A DNA stretch of 64,000 bases from Zobellia uliginosa (GCF_018860745.1 NZ_JAHKPY010000003.1:756062-820061); one strand, 5' to 3'. Positions 16,945 to 25,496 are shown, counted from the first letter of the stretch. The notes: generated by a model from the letters alone, not told the origin. Program-made: numbers and translations.

Positions 16945-17481
16945 TTGAAGCTAGATACACAAGCCATATGGATTGACCTAAATGAAGAACTGTACAAGTT
17001 TATTTTGGGTAAGGTTAACGATGAACAAACGGCTAAAGATATTCATCAAGAAGTTTTCTTAAAGATTGAAACTAAGATTTATCAACTAAAACATTCTTCA
17101 AAAATTACTTCTCGGATGTATACAATTACTAGGAACACCATTATTGGTTACTTCCGCAAAGCGAAGAATCAAAACATAGCCATAGGTGATTTGGATATTC
17201 CGGAAACAGCACGGGACAATTTTGAATATGCGAATTTATCCAATTGCATCAATTCAAAAATAGATAGTCTTTCCGCAGAACATAAGGAAGCAATTGTTTT
17301 AACGTCCTTTAAAAACTATTCTCAAAAGGAACTCGCTCAACATCTAAAAATCTCTTATTCCGGAACAAAATCAAGAGTTCAAAAAGCCCGAGAAATTTTG
17401 AAAGATAATATATTGGACTGCCCTAATGTTGCCTCCGATAGTTCTGGAAAAATAATCGATTTTGAAAAGAATGAAGATTAG
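16945..17481 (+). CDS. sigZ: ECF sigma factor, SigZ-like
   Basis: A 178-residue extracytoplasmic-function sigma factor. Region 2 covers about residues 10-75 (IWIDLNEELYKFILGKVND, KDIHQEVFLKI), and region 4 about 110-165, with a helix-turn-helix at YSQKELAQHLKISYSGTKS. The N terminus and spacing match SigZ proteins. There is no anti-sigma gene next to it, which is usual for this group. The start is TTG at 16945. It lies directly behind a long hairpin and 56 bases before a PhzF gene. Confidence 0.88.
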   Translation: MKLDTQAIWIDLNEELYKFILGKVNDEQTAKDIHQEVFLKIETKIYQLKHSSKITSRMYTITRNTIIGYFRKAKNQNIAIGDLDIPETARDNFEYANLSNCINSKIDSLSAEHKEAIVLTSFKNYSQKELAQHLKISYSGTKSRVQKAREILKDNILDCPNVASDSSGKIIDFEKNED

Positions 17482-17537
17482 CTACGTCTTTTTCCTTTTC
17501 ATTCCGTCTATAAGTTGTAACCCAATACATAGATACA

Positions 17538-18422
17538 ATGAACACTTCAAAAAAGAAAGTAACAGTACAGATTCTTAATGCCTTTGCCGAAAACGGAAAA
17601 GGAGGAAACCCCGCAGGAGTAGTGCTCAATGCAGATGAACTCACTGCAAAAAACAAATTAGAAATAGCTAGAAAAGTAGGTTTTTCTGAAACCTCATTCG
17701 TTTCGAAATCCAAGACAGAAGATTTTAAGTTGGACTTCTTTACGCCTAACAAACAAATAGCCCATTGTGGCCACGCCACCGTAGCTACGTTTTCATATTT
17801 AAAACAAATAGGGGCCTTAAAAAGCGATAGATCTTCCAAAGAAACCATTGATGGAAGCCGGAAAATTAAGATGATAGGAGACTTGGCTTTTATGGAGCAA
17901 TTGGCTCCAAAATATTTAGATATTAGTCATAAAGAAAGTGATATTCTAAAATCCTTGGGGTTAAGCAAGACTGACCTTTTACTGAATGCTCCAATCCAAT
18001 TAGTGAACACGGGAAACTCATTTATACTAATTCCGGTAAAGAGCAAAGAGATACTTAACAGCATAGTTCCAGATTTAAACCTAATAACTGAAGTCAGTAA
18101 GGAATTTGATTTGATAGGTTATTATGTTTTTTCCACCGAAACGGAAAGTACAGCATATGATGCTACTTCAAGAATGTTCGCACCCAGTTATGGAATTGAA
18201 GAAGAAGCAGGAACAGGAATGGCTGCCGGGCCGCTTGCCAGTTATCTGTTTGACGTTTTGAAAATGGAGCAGAGCAGTTTTAAAATCCAACAAGGAAAAT
18301 ATATGAAAGTACCTTCGCCTAGCTTAATTGTAGTAAATCTACAGATTGAAAAAGACGAGATAATGGGCTTGATGGCTGGAGGAGTAGGGTTGCTTCAACG
18401 TGAAATAGAGATTGATATTTAA
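17538..18422 (+). CDS. PhzF-family isomerase
   Basis: A 294-residue protein of the PhzF/diaminopimelate epimerase fold, made of two similar halves. The N-terminal half has the conserved VQILNAFAENGKGGNPAGVV and GFSETSFV, whose Glu is the acid-base residue in PhzF, followed by IAHCGHAT. The second half has EEEAGTGMAAGPL. These proteins catalyse allylic isomerisations, and most members outside phenazine clusters have no known substrate. No phenazine genes are nearby. A terminator follows the stop codon. Confidence 0.9.
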   Translation: MNTSKKKVTVQILNAFAENGKGGNPAGVVLNADELTAKNKLEIARKVGFSETSFVSKSKTEDFKLDFFTPNKQIAHCGHATVATFSYLKQIGALKSDRSSKETIDGSRKIKMIGDLAFMEQLAPKYLDISHKESDILKSLGLSKTDLLLNAPIQLVNTGNSFILIPVKSKEILNSIVPDLNLITEVSKEFDLIGYYVFSTETESTAYDATSRMFAPSYGIEEEAGTGMAAGPLASYLFDVLKMEQSSFKIQQGKYMKVPSPSLIVVNLQIEKDEIMGLMAGGVGLLQREIEIDI

Positions 18423-18425
18423 TAA

Positions 18426-18460
18426 TAAACCACCTTACACTAGAAATGTAAGGTGGTTTA
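18426..18460. terminator. Hairpin terminator after the PhzF gene
   Basis: TAAACCACCTTACA pairs perfectly with TGTAAGGTGGTTTA (14 bp) around a seven-base loop. There is no long T-run, but the flanks are A/T-rich and genes converge here. Confidence 0.75.
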
Positions 18461-18477
18461 GTTGTAAACACTCCAAA

Positions 18478-18568
18478 CTTTTACTCGATAATCGAGATTA
18501 AATGCTCCGAGGCTTGTCTCGAAATCAAAATGTATTCTTTTTAATGCCTCGTGGACTTGTCCCGAGGT
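18478..18568 (+). repeat. 91-bp intergenic repeat, copy 1
   Basis: The same 91-bp sequence recurs at 20457-20547, same orientation and roughly 85 percent identical by eye. It starts with CTTTTACTCGATAATCGAG, which contains a 13-base palindrome, and contains two further hairpins: CGAG-GCTTGT-CTCG and CCTCG...CGAGG. This copy ends 3 bases from the stop codon of the minus-strand lipoprotein gene. Confidence 0.8.
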
Positions 18569-18571
18569 AGT

Positions 18572-19570
18572 TTACTTCGTTGTTATTTCGCCCATTTGGA
18601 TGACTTCAAAATTGTTTAGGGTAACTTGTTTTAACGCTCTAAGGTCGTCATTATCCCAGTTTTCATCTGGCGCGCCGGATATGAACATATTTGACCCAAC
18701 ATCTGCTAGTATTAACCCGTATTTTTTCATTGCTTGAAGAATTATTTTATTTGTTTCAGAAAAATCACTGGTATCAAATGTTGGTTTAAGTCTTAAAACA
18801 GCACCAAAAGGTAATAATTCACCGTTTGTATTGCCAGAAACTAAATGACGTGCCGGATGTATATACCCCTCATAAATTTTAGATCTAGGAATGGTGAACC
18901 TAATGGGGTGGTCTATTTCTCCTTTTTCAATTTCACTATACCTAACCAGTAATGGAAAAATTGGTAAACCTGCCGCATCTGCTGATGTCCATCCATCTGG
19001 CCTAAAGGTATTTTCATTTAAATCAAATGCAGCAGCACTTGCCACTTCAAAACCAGTACCAACTTGTTTTGAATAAAATAATTCATACAACATACCATTT
19101 TCTATATCTACAGAAATAACATGACTATCTCCTTTTCCATTACCTTCAATTGGTGCATCTAGGGGAATAGGAAAAGGACCCTTATCGCTTTCTGAAGGAT
19201 AACCGTTTTCACTAAAAGAAATAGGCACATTTTCTTGGCTACCATCAACTACAACATAAGGTATGCCAATTGGAGCATCATTGTACAAACCACTACCAAA
19301 ATCAGGAAAAAGCCCAGAATTTAAACCTATATTTTCTAGTATGATATCTGAATGTGGGTCTACAGGGCTATTGGTAACCTCTTTATTTAATGGATGATTT
19401 GATGGAAAAATCTGAATGTTCTCTGCACTAGATAGTTCAACTGATCCACTAGATAGCTCATTTGATTCACTATCGTCAATTAGAATTGTATCTGACTCCG
19501 ATGAACAAGAAGTAGCGAGTATTACCATTGGTACAATTAAAAGACATTTTAGGTGAAGCAAATATTTCAT
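18572..19570 (-). CDS. Lipoprotein of a conserved uncharacterised secreted family
   Basis: A 332-residue lipoprotein (lipobox ILATSC). The domain from about residue 60 shows strongly conserved-looking segments: PHSDIILENIG, APIEGNGKGDSHVISVD, GMLYELFYS, RPDGWTSADAAGLPIFP, IHPARHLVSGN and GLILADVGSNMFISGAPD. From memory this combination is seen in secreted proteins of diverse bacteria, but I know of no assigned function. It is divergent from a Crp/Fnr regulator gene and abuts a 91-bp repeat at its 3' end. Confidence 0.8.
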   Translation of the reverse strand: MKYLLHLKCLLIVPMVILATSCSSESDTILIDDSESNELSSGSVELSSAENIQIFPSNHPLNKEVTNSPVDPHSDIILENIGLNSGLFPDFGSGLYNDAPIGIPYVVVDGSQENVPISFSENGYPSESDKGPFPIPLDAPIEGNGKGDSHVISVDIENGMLYELFYSKQVGTGFEVASAAAFDLNENTFRPDGWTSADAAGLPIFPLLVRYSEIEKGEIDHPIRFTIPRSKIYEGYIHPARHLVSGNTNGELLPFGAVLRLKPTFDTSDFSETNKIILQAMKKYGLILADVGSNMFISGAPDENWDNDDLRALKQVTLNNFEVIQMGEITTK

Positions 19571-19888
19571 AATTATAGATTTTTTTTGGTACGGTTTGAT
19601 GGAGTAGTTTTTAATAATATGGCAACGTAAGATGTAAAAACGATTTTGTTAGCTAAAAGTCTTGCTCCTTGATTATTACTGGTGATGACGTTAGTTGAAA
19701 ACTTCTTTCCTTATTCATTATTGTTATATGGTTTAAAAAAAATAGAGTTAGTAAAATATATTTGTGCAGTATTGAATAGAACTTCTAGAGACCTCATATT
19801 TTTTGGCGTTCTGATTTTTCGGAAATCTATTTATAAAAGTTCGTAAATTTTCAGTTCAAAAGAAGCATAAAACAAAACGTTATTCAAA
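19571..19888. other. Divergent intergenic region with a possible promoter
   Basis: About 320 bases between the divergent lipoprotein and Crp/Fnr genes. A -7-like element TATATTTG at 19757-19764 faces the Crp/Fnr gene, which would give a leader of about 118 bases. Nothing else was recognised. Confidence 0.45.
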
Positions 19889-20452
19889 ATGGGTGATCGG
19901 CTTAGAAAACATATTGAGGAAGTAGTTCCTTTAAGTGATGACGAATATGCCTTTGTCCTGTCTCATTTCTCAAAAGAAGCCTATGGCAAGAATGATTTTA
20001 TTATTCAGCAAGGAGAATCCGTAAACCATTGCTATTTTGTTATATCCGGACTTTTAAAATTGGACTATAATGGTCTAGATGGAAAAGATCATATTATATC
20101 TTTTGCTATGGAAAATTGGTGGGAAAGTGATTTTGCTGCTTTTTTTACCCAAACAAAGGCTCAGATGTCATTGCAATGTATTGAGGAAACTCATGTGCTA
20201 AGCATTAGTTTAAATAATTATAACAAACTGGCCGCGGACTTTCCTAAAATGGAATATTTCTTTTTAAAGAAATCCAATGCAGGTCATATAGCTTCCCAAA
20301 GAAGAATTTTATCTTTTTTAACTTCAAGTGCCAAAGAAAGGTATGAACAACTGTTGGAACAATATCCAATACTATTTCAACGAGTTCCTAAAATGCTTTT
20401 GGCTTCCTACTTGGGCGTATCCCGCGAAACACTCAGTAGGCTATCCCATTAA
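19889..20452 (+). CDS. Crp/Fnr-family regulator
   Basis: A 187-residue transcription factor. Residues about 20-120 form a cyclic-nucleotide-binding-type jelly roll (YGKNDFIIQQGESVNHCYFVISG). The C terminus has a short helix-turn-helix, MLLASYLGVSRETLSRLSH. It lacks the four cysteines of Fnr and the typical phosphate-binding cassette of Crp, so its ligand is unknown. Such short Bacteroidota members often control a neighbouring gene. A 91-bp intergenic repeat starts five bases after the stop codon. Confidence 0.87.
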   Translation: MGDRLRKHIEEVVPLSDDEYAFVLSHFSKEAYGKNDFIIQQGESVNHCYFVISGLLKLDYNGLDGKDHIISFAMENWWESDFAAFFTQTKAQMSLQCIEETHVLSISLNNYNKLAADFPKMEYFFLKKSNAGHIASQRRILSFLTSSAKERYEQLLEQYPILFQRVPKMLLASYLGVSRETLSRLSH

Positions 20453-20456
20453 GAAT

Positions 20457-20547
20457 CTTTTACTCGATAATCGAGATCAAATGCTCCGAGGTTTGCCTCA
20501 TAATCAAAGCGTATTTCTTTTTATGTCTCGTGGACTTACCTCGAGGT
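20457..20547 (+). repeat. 91-bp intergenic repeat, copy 2
   Basis: Second copy of the repeat at 18478-18568, same length and orientation, with the same CTCGATAATCGAG palindrome and CCTCG/CGAGG-type arms. It begins five bases after the stop of the Crp/Fnr gene. Differences between the copies are scattered and some look compensatory in the stems. Confidence 0.8.
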
Positions 20548-20711
20548 TTCTAATTTTTTTTTCATAATTGTGATGTTTGTCACACAATAGTGAGTACCGA
20601 AGTTTAAATCTTTGTAAAGCACCTAATAATTAAATAGGTGACAAATAAAAAGAAATTTTAGTAATCGTGTTAGTGACCATTACATTGGTTTCCGCACAAC
20701 ATCAAAATCAA

Positions 20712-21101
20712 ATGAAAAAAAGAATAGTTAACCCATGGAAATGGCAAAACGAAAGAAGTTATGTACAAGCTGTTGAAGTGACCAATACACAAGGAACACT
20801 CCATATATCTGGCCAGACGGCAATTGATGCAGATGGAAAATCTAGCACGGAGGATATGAAGCAGCAGTTGATAAAGGCAATTGAAAATCTAGAAAAGGTT
20901 ATAGAAGAAGCCGGTTATGAATGTAGAAATATAGTTAGGTTAAACATTTACACGACATCTACCGAAGAGTTTTTTAGCTGCTTTGATGTGTTTCAAAATT
21001 GGACAAAGGAGAATAACGTGCAACAGGCAAGTACGGTCATTGAAGTGAAAGGCTTATTTGAAACTCTAAAAATCGAATTGGAAGCGACCGTAGTTAAGTA
21101 G
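20712..21101 (+). CDS. RidA/YjgF-family protein, atypical
   Basis: A 129-residue Rid-superfamily protein (QTAIDADGKSSTEDMKQQL, NIVRLNIYTTSTEEF). The arginine that binds the substrate carboxylate in RidA enamine deaminases, normally in ARSxVEV, is replaced (QASTVIEV), so it belongs to a Rid subgroup without proven deaminase activity. Upstream, in frame, lies VLVTITLVSAQHQNQ, which looks like the end of a signal peptide. Its charged start is in another phase and ends at a TAG. The ancestral protein was perhaps exported; the ATG at 20712 gives a normal cytosolic form, GTG at 20667 is an alternative. Confidence 0.75.
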   Translation: MKKRIVNPWKWQNERSYVQAVEVTNTQGTLHISGQTAIDADGKSSTEDMKQQLIKAIENLEKVIEEAGYECRNIVRLNIYTTSTEEFFSCFDVFQNWTKENNVQQASTVIEVKGLFETLKIELEATVVK

Positions 21102-21137
21102 GGTTGCAATAACTCCAAGAGAAATATATAAAACAAA

Positions 21138-21168
21138 AAAAGCTTACCGGATACCGGTAAGCTTTCTT
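21138..21168. terminator. Bidirectional intrinsic terminator
   Basis: AAAGCTTACCGG pairs perfectly with CCGGTAAGCTTT around ATA, with A- and T-rich flanks, between the convergent rid and DJ-1-like genes. Confidence 0.9.
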
Positions 21169-21188
21169 ACTAATTGGGGGATATGCAA

Positions 21189-21866
21189 TTAGTTTAAACT
21201 AGCCAAAAGTTTCTCGGCTACTAACTCAGATGATGCAGGATTTTGTCCTGTAATTAAGTTGCCATCTTGTAAAGCGTAGGCAGCCCAATCTTCACCTTTG
21301 GAGTAGATACCTCCATTTTCTTTCAATGCATTCTCTACTAAGAAAGGAACTACATCCGTAAGTTGAACTGCATCTTCTTCTGTATTTGTGAATCCGGTTA
21401 CTTTTTTACCTTTCACCAAGAATTCTCCGTCTTGTCCTTTTACGTTTTTTAAAGCAGCAGGCGCGTGACATACAAAAGCAATAGGTTTTTTCTGTGCGTT
21501 GAATTTTTGAATCAATGCTATAGAATTAGCATCGTTCGCCAAATCCCATAACGGACCGTGACCACCAGGATAAAAAACTGCATCAAAATCATCGGCGTTC
21601 ATATCTGCCAATACTTTTGTGTTCTTGATTTTTTCTTGAGCTACAGCGTCTTTTTCAAAACGCTCTGTATCTGCAGTACTTGCATCTTGAGTATTACTAC
21701 TAGGATCTATTGGTGCAGCGCCACCTTTTGGAGTTGCCAAAGTAATATCAGCACCTTTGTCCAATAATGTATAATATGGATTTGCGAATTCTTCTACCCA
21801 AAATCCAGTTTTTTTACCTGTGTCTCCCAATTTATCATGAGAGGTTAAAACGAATAATATTTTCAT
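21189..21866 (-). CDS. DJ-1/PfpI-family protein, Hsp31-like
   Basis: A 225-residue class I glutamine amidotransferase-like protein. The nucleophilic cysteine sits in AFVCHAPAAL with the following His, and the conserved Glu in GFWVEEF. The YPGGHGPLWDL segment is typical of the Hsp31/HchA-like branch, which acts as glutathione-independent glyoxalase (methylglyoxal to lactate) and in protein deglycation. It is the last gene of a five-gene minus-strand operon for electrophile reduction, 23 bases after the YqhD-type gene, which supports a reactive-carbonyl role. Confidence 0.88.
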   Translation of the reverse strand: MKILFVLTSHDKLGDTGKKTGFWVEEFANPYYTLLDKGADITLATPKGGAAPIDPSSNTQDASTADTERFEKDAVAQEKIKNTKVLADMNADDFDAVFYPGGHGPLWDLANDANSIALIQKFNAQKKPIAFVCHAPAALKNVKGQDGEFLVKGKKVTGFTNTEEDAVQLTDVVPFLVENALKENGGIYSKGEDWAAYALQDGNLITGQNPASSELVAEKLLASLN

Positions 21867-21889
21867 CTTTTTTAGTTTTTCAATTATTA

Positions 21890-23050
21890 TTAATATGCCA
21901 TTTTTACAATCTTCTCAGCATCCTGAGGTGTTAAAGCTTGGCGTTCACCAAGACCTTTCCAACCACGATCGGTAAAACGTTGTGCAATTTTTTCTGCGGT
22001 ACCTTCATACTCAGAAGTGTAGTCAGACAATTTGGTATCAATACCTAACTCTTTAAAGAAAGCTTCCGTTTTTTCAATAGCAGCATACGCTTTATCATCC
22101 ACACTTCCTTCGGTAATGTTCCAAACGCGCTCTCCGTATTGAGCCAATTTTTCTTTCTTCGCCTCAAAGTTATACTTGTAATGACTTGGTGCCACTACTG
22201 CCAAAGTTCTTGCGTGATCAATTCCGTACATTGCCGTAAGCTCGTGGCCCATCATATGTACAGCCCAGTCTCCAGGAACACCTTGTTGAATAAGTCCGTT
22301 TAGTGCCATAGTACAGCTCCACATAAAGTTGGCCGCAGCCTCATAATCAGTAGGGTCTTTAATTACTCTAGGAGCAATCTCAATAAGGGTCTGTAGAATA
22401 CCTTCGGCAAAACGGTCTTGTAAAAGTCCGCCTGCTGGGTACGTCATATATTGTTCAAGAACGTGTGTAAACGCATCGGTAATTCCATTTACCAACTGTC
22501 TTTCTGGAATAGAGGTAATTACCTGTGGATCCAATACCGAAAACTGTGGGAATAGGGCAGGACCTCCAAAAGCTAACTTCTCTTGAGTTTCTTTTCTAGA
22601 GATAACCGTTCCCGAGTTCATTTCTGAACCTGTTGCCGGTAAAGTTAAAACCGTTCCAAAAGGCATTCCTTTTTTAATAGGCTTTCTTTTTTGCACGAAG
22701 TCCCATGGTTCATCACCTTCATAAACTGCAGCAGCAGACAAGAATTTAGTTCCGTCAATGACCGAACCACCACCAACAGCTAATAGATATGTAATATTCT
22801 CTTCCTTAATTACCTTTAGGGCATCCATAAGAACAGCGTATTCCGGGTTGGCAGGTATGCCACCAAACTCAACCACATTGGCATTGGCCAAAGCCGCCTT
22901 TACTTGGTCGTATATACCATTTTTCTTAATACTTCCACCTCCGTAAAGCATTAATACCTTAGCGTCAGAAGGTATTTCTTCTATTATTTTTTTGATTGTA
23001 TCTTTTCCAAATATAATTTTGGTAGGATTCTTAAATTCAAAATTCGTCAT
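21890..23050 (-). CDS. yqhD: NADPH-dependent aldehyde reductase, YqhD family
   Basis: A 386-residue iron-containing alcohol dehydrogenase closely resembling E. coli YqhD over its full length. It has LLAVGGGSVIDGTKF for NADPH binding and the metal-ligand segments DAFTHVLEQ and GHELTAMYGIDHART. YqhD reduces a wide range of short aldehydes such as methylglyoxal, acrolein and malondialdehyde, which are products of lipid peroxidation. In this operon it lies between an enone reductase and a DJ-1-like protein, under TetR control. Confidence 0.92.
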   Translation of the reverse strand: MTNFEFKNPTKIIFGKDTIKKIIEEIPSDAKVLMLYGGGSIKKNGIYDQVKAALANANVVEFGGIPANPEYAVLMDALKVIKEENITYLLAVGGGSVIDGTKFLSAAAVYEGDEPWDFVQKRKPIKKGMPFGTVLTLPATGSEMNSGTVISRKETQEKLAFGGPALFPQFSVLDPQVITSIPERQLVNGITDAFTHVLEQYMTYPAGGLLQDRFAEGILQTLIEIAPRVIKDPTDYEAAANFMWSCTMALNGLIQQGVPGDWAVHMMGHELTAMYGIDHARTLAVVAPSHYKYNFEAKKEKLAQYGERVWNITEGSVDDKAYAAIEKTEAFFKELGIDTKLSDYTSEYEGTAEKIAQRFTDRGWKGLGERQALTPQDAEKIVKMAY

Positions 23051-23083
23051 AGTTCCTTTTCTTTAATTTTTTTAATTCAATCG

Positions 23084-24079
23084 TTATATTTTAACGATCA
23101 TTTTTCCTTTGTTTTTTCCATCGAATAAATCGATAAAAGCTTGAGGGATATTTTCAAATCCTTCAACAATGGTCTCACTGTAGGTTAATTTGCCTTCAGC
23201 CAACCAAGTGGATAAATGTTTCATAGCTTCAGGGAATTTCTCGCTATAGTTTGAAACAATAAATCCTTGCATTAGCGCGCTATTCTTAACTAAAAAAGGT
23301 TGTACGCTAACACTTTTAGGCAGTTCTGTATTGTTGTATACAGAGATAGCACCACAAATAATCATTCTTGCAAAGTGATTTATGTTGAACAGCACCGCGT
23401 CCGAAATAGGACCGCCAACGTTATCAAAATAAACATCAACTCCGTTTGGCGCTGCTTTTGCAATAGCGGCCGTCATGTCTTCCGTAGTATTGTAATTAAT
23501 GCCTTCATCAAAACCGAATTTTGATTTTAGCATATCTACTTTTTCATCGCTACCCGCTATACCAATAACACGAAGACCCAATATTTTACCTATTTGGCCA
23601 ACCACACTACCTACGGCACCAGCCGCGCCAGAAACCACAAGAGTTTCTCCTTTTTTAGGCTTACCAATTTCAGTAAGACCTAAATAAGCGGTTAAACCGG
23701 TCATTCCTAAAATTCCCAAATAAGTACTTAAGGGAGCTTTTTTACCATCAACTTTTGTAAGACCTTCACCATTGGAAACCTGTTGGGTACTCCAATTAAG
23801 CATTCCGGCAAGGTAGTCGCCATTGTTAAATTCCTTGTGCTTAGATGCAATAACTTTTGCCACTATGCCTGAATGAACAGGTTTGTTCAATTCAAAAGGA
23901 GGCACGTACGACTTAGCATCGCTCATTCTTCCTCTCAAATAAGGGTCTACAGAAACGTAAGTCGTTTCCAAAAGCAACTCACCATCTTTAATATTTAAAG
24001 GCGAATCATTTTCTACAAATTCGAAATCAGAGACCGAAGGTTTTCCCTTAGGTCTGTTTTTTAATAATATAGTTTTCAT
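23084..24079 (-). CDS. NADP-dependent MDR oxidoreductase (CurA/PTGR type)
   Basis: A 331-residue zinc-free medium-chain reductase. The family marker DPYLRGRMSD near residue 55, SGAAGAVGSVVGQIGKI for NADPH binding and the C-terminal ENIPQAFIDLFDGKNKGKM match the leukotriene B4 dehydrogenase/CurA/YncB group. These enzymes reduce the C=C bond of alpha,beta-unsaturated ketones and aldehydes. It sits 20 bases after a nitroreductase gene and 33 bases before the YqhD gene in the TetR-led operon, consistent with enone detoxification. Confidence 0.9.
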   Translation of the reverse strand: MKTILLKNRPKGKPSVSDFEFVENDSPLNIKDGELLLETTYVSVDPYLRGRMSDAKSYVPPFELNKPVHSGIVAKVIASKHKEFNNGDYLAGMLNWSTQQVSNGEGLTKVDGKKAPLSTYLGILGMTGLTAYLGLTEIGKPKKGETLVVSGAAGAVGSVVGQIGKILGLRVIGIAGSDEKVDMLKSKFGFDEGINYNTTEDMTAAIAKAAPNGVDVYFDNVGGPISDAVLFNINHFARMIICGAISVYNNTELPKSVSVQPFLVKNSALMQGFIVSNYSEKFPEAMKHLSTWLAEGKLTYSETIVEGFENIPQAFIDLFDGKNKGKMIVKI

Positions 24080-24098
24080 AGTAGTATTCTTTTTGTAA

Positions 24099-24731
24099 TT
24101 AGTCCATTACGGTTACCAAGTCTTCAGTGCTTTTTCTCACCTTAACCAAATTTGCCAACCAATCTTCATCTGTTTTTCTGTAGCCGATTGGCAACAATAC
24201 ACAGCTACGTAAACCTTTTGCTCTTAGACCAAGAATTTCATCTACAGCATCCGGATCAAAACCTTCCATTGGTGTGGAATCAACCCCTTCAAAAGCAGCA
24301 GCCGTAAGTGCTTCGGCAAAGGCTATGTATGCTTGTCTTGCTGCATGTTGAAAGTTGACTTCTGGGTCCCGTTGTGGATACATGCCCAATAATTGCTGTC
24401 TGTAATTTTCAAAACCTTCATTTTTAAACCCGCGAATTTCATTGGTTAAATCGAACATCTTATTAATCCGCTCTTCCGTATAGTTATCCCAAGCAGCGAA
24501 AACCAATAAGTGAGAACAATCTGTCACTACAGATTGGTTCCAAGCTACAGGCTTTATCTTTTCCTTTAGTTCTTGATTGGTTACCACTATTATTTCAAAA
24601 GGTTGTAAACCGCTAGAAGTAGGGGCAAGGCGAGCAGCTTCTAAAATAATGTCTACTTTTTCTTGTGGTACCGTTTTACCGTTCATTGCTTTAGTAGCGT
24701 ATCTCCATTTTAATTTATCAAGTAATTCCAT
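24099..24731 (-). CDS. Nitroreductase-family NAD(P)H oxidoreductase
   Basis: A 210-residue FMN flavoprotein of the NfsB type. WRYATKAMNGKTV at the N terminus, LAPTSSGLQPFEIIVV for flavin binding and EGFDPDAVDEILGLRAKG at the C terminus are typical. It would reduce nitroaromatics, quinones or enals. It is the second gene in the operon, 28 bases after the TetR gene, and has a paralogue at 37503-38162 in the AraC cluster. Confidence 0.9.
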   Translation of the reverse strand: MELLDKLKWRYATKAMNGKTVPQEKVDIILEAARLAPTSSGLQPFEIIVVTNQELKEKIKPVAWNQSVVTDCSHLLVFAAWDNYTEERINKMFDLTNEIRGFKNEGFENYRQQLLGMYPQRDPEVNFQHAARQAYIAFAEALTAAAFEGVDSTPMEGFDPDAVDEILGLRAKGLRSCVLLPIGYRKTDEDWLANLVKVRKSTEDLVTVMD

Positions 24732-24759
24732 TTCTATTTTATATTTAAGATGATCGTAT

Positions 24760-25338
24760 TTATTTTTTTATACTGCTCCATGCAGACTGGTAAGCTTCTT
24801 CTAAGTGGCTTTCATTTAATTGAAAGCCGCCTCTCTTTTGTGCTATCATTAAAAACGACAACGGGTTAATTGCATAGGCATATAATATGTAATCTGATAA
24901 GGGTTTGATAATGCCTTCTTTTTTACCACGTTCCCATAAATCCAATAAAGGTTGTAAGTGTTTAATGCCTTCTTGTCTGCTGGGTTCATCTATCATAGGT
25001 GTGTTGTCACACTGTGCAAGAAACATGGCCTCTTCGCATTCTTTTAATTTAAAGTCAGCAATACGCTTCCATATAATTTCAAAACCTTCTTCAACTCCCA
25101 TTTTAGGATTAAATGTGGCAAACGCATATTGGGTAAAAGCCGCTTTCACTTCTATATATACTTGGTTAACCAAATCCTGCTTGTTCTCAAAATAGAGATA
25201 TATAGTAGCAGGGGATACATTAGCCATTTTTGCAATCTTAGACATAGGCGCTGCATGGAACCCGCTGTTGTTTACTAACTCTATTGTGGCTTTCACCAAT
25301 GCATTTCTTTTAATTTCGCTTTTTGTTAATTCTGCCAT
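24760..25338 (-). CDS. TetR-family repressor of the carbonyl-detoxification operon
   Basis: A 192-residue TetR/AcrR regulator. The N-terminal helix-turn-helix is MSKIAKMANVSPATIYLYF followed by ENKQDLVNQVY; the C-terminal ligand domain is divergent. It is the first gene of a five-gene operon. A perfect 14-bp palindrome at 25372-25385, next to a -7 element, is its likely operator. Control by electrophiles, as for NemR, is an attractive inference from the downstream enzymes. Confidence 0.9.
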   Translation of the reverse strand: MAELTKSEIKRNALVKATIELVNNSGFHAAPMSKIAKMANVSPATIYLYFENKQDLVNQVYIEVKAAFTQYAFATFNPKMGVEEGFEIIWKRIADFKLKECEEAMFLAQCDNTPMIDEPSRQEGIKHLQPLLDLWERGKKEGIIKPLSDYILYAYAINPLSFLMIAQKRGGFQLNESHLEEAYQSAWSSIKK

Positions 25339-25355
25339 GATTTACAATTCTGGTA

Positions 25356-25385
25356 CAAAGATATAAACAAAAATGAACGTTCATT
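25356..25385 (-). promoter_or_regulatory. Promoter and TetR operator of the electrophile operon
   Basis: On the minus strand, TATCTTTG (25356-25363) is a TAnnTTTG -7 element 18 bases before the TetR start codon. Just upstream is AATGAACGTTCATT (25372-25385), a perfect 14-bp palindrome over the -33 region and a typical TetR-type operator. Binding there would block RNA polymerase. Confidence 0.8.
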
Positions 25386-25496
25386 CTTTTTTAACAAATG
25401 TTTAGTTTTTCAATTTTAATAGGGAAGGAGTATCCTCGGTTTACTTTAGTAAATTTGTAGGTAAAGGCTACTGTAAAATATGGGAGTTTTAGAAAA

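Noticed and set aside
17538-18422. Phenazine biosynthesis locus
   Set aside because: Only a PhzF-family protein is present, and the family is widespread outside phenazine clusters.
18478-20547. A composite transposon bounded by the two 91-bp repeats
   Set aside because: No transposase lies between them and the repeats differ by about 15 percent; independent insertion is simpler.
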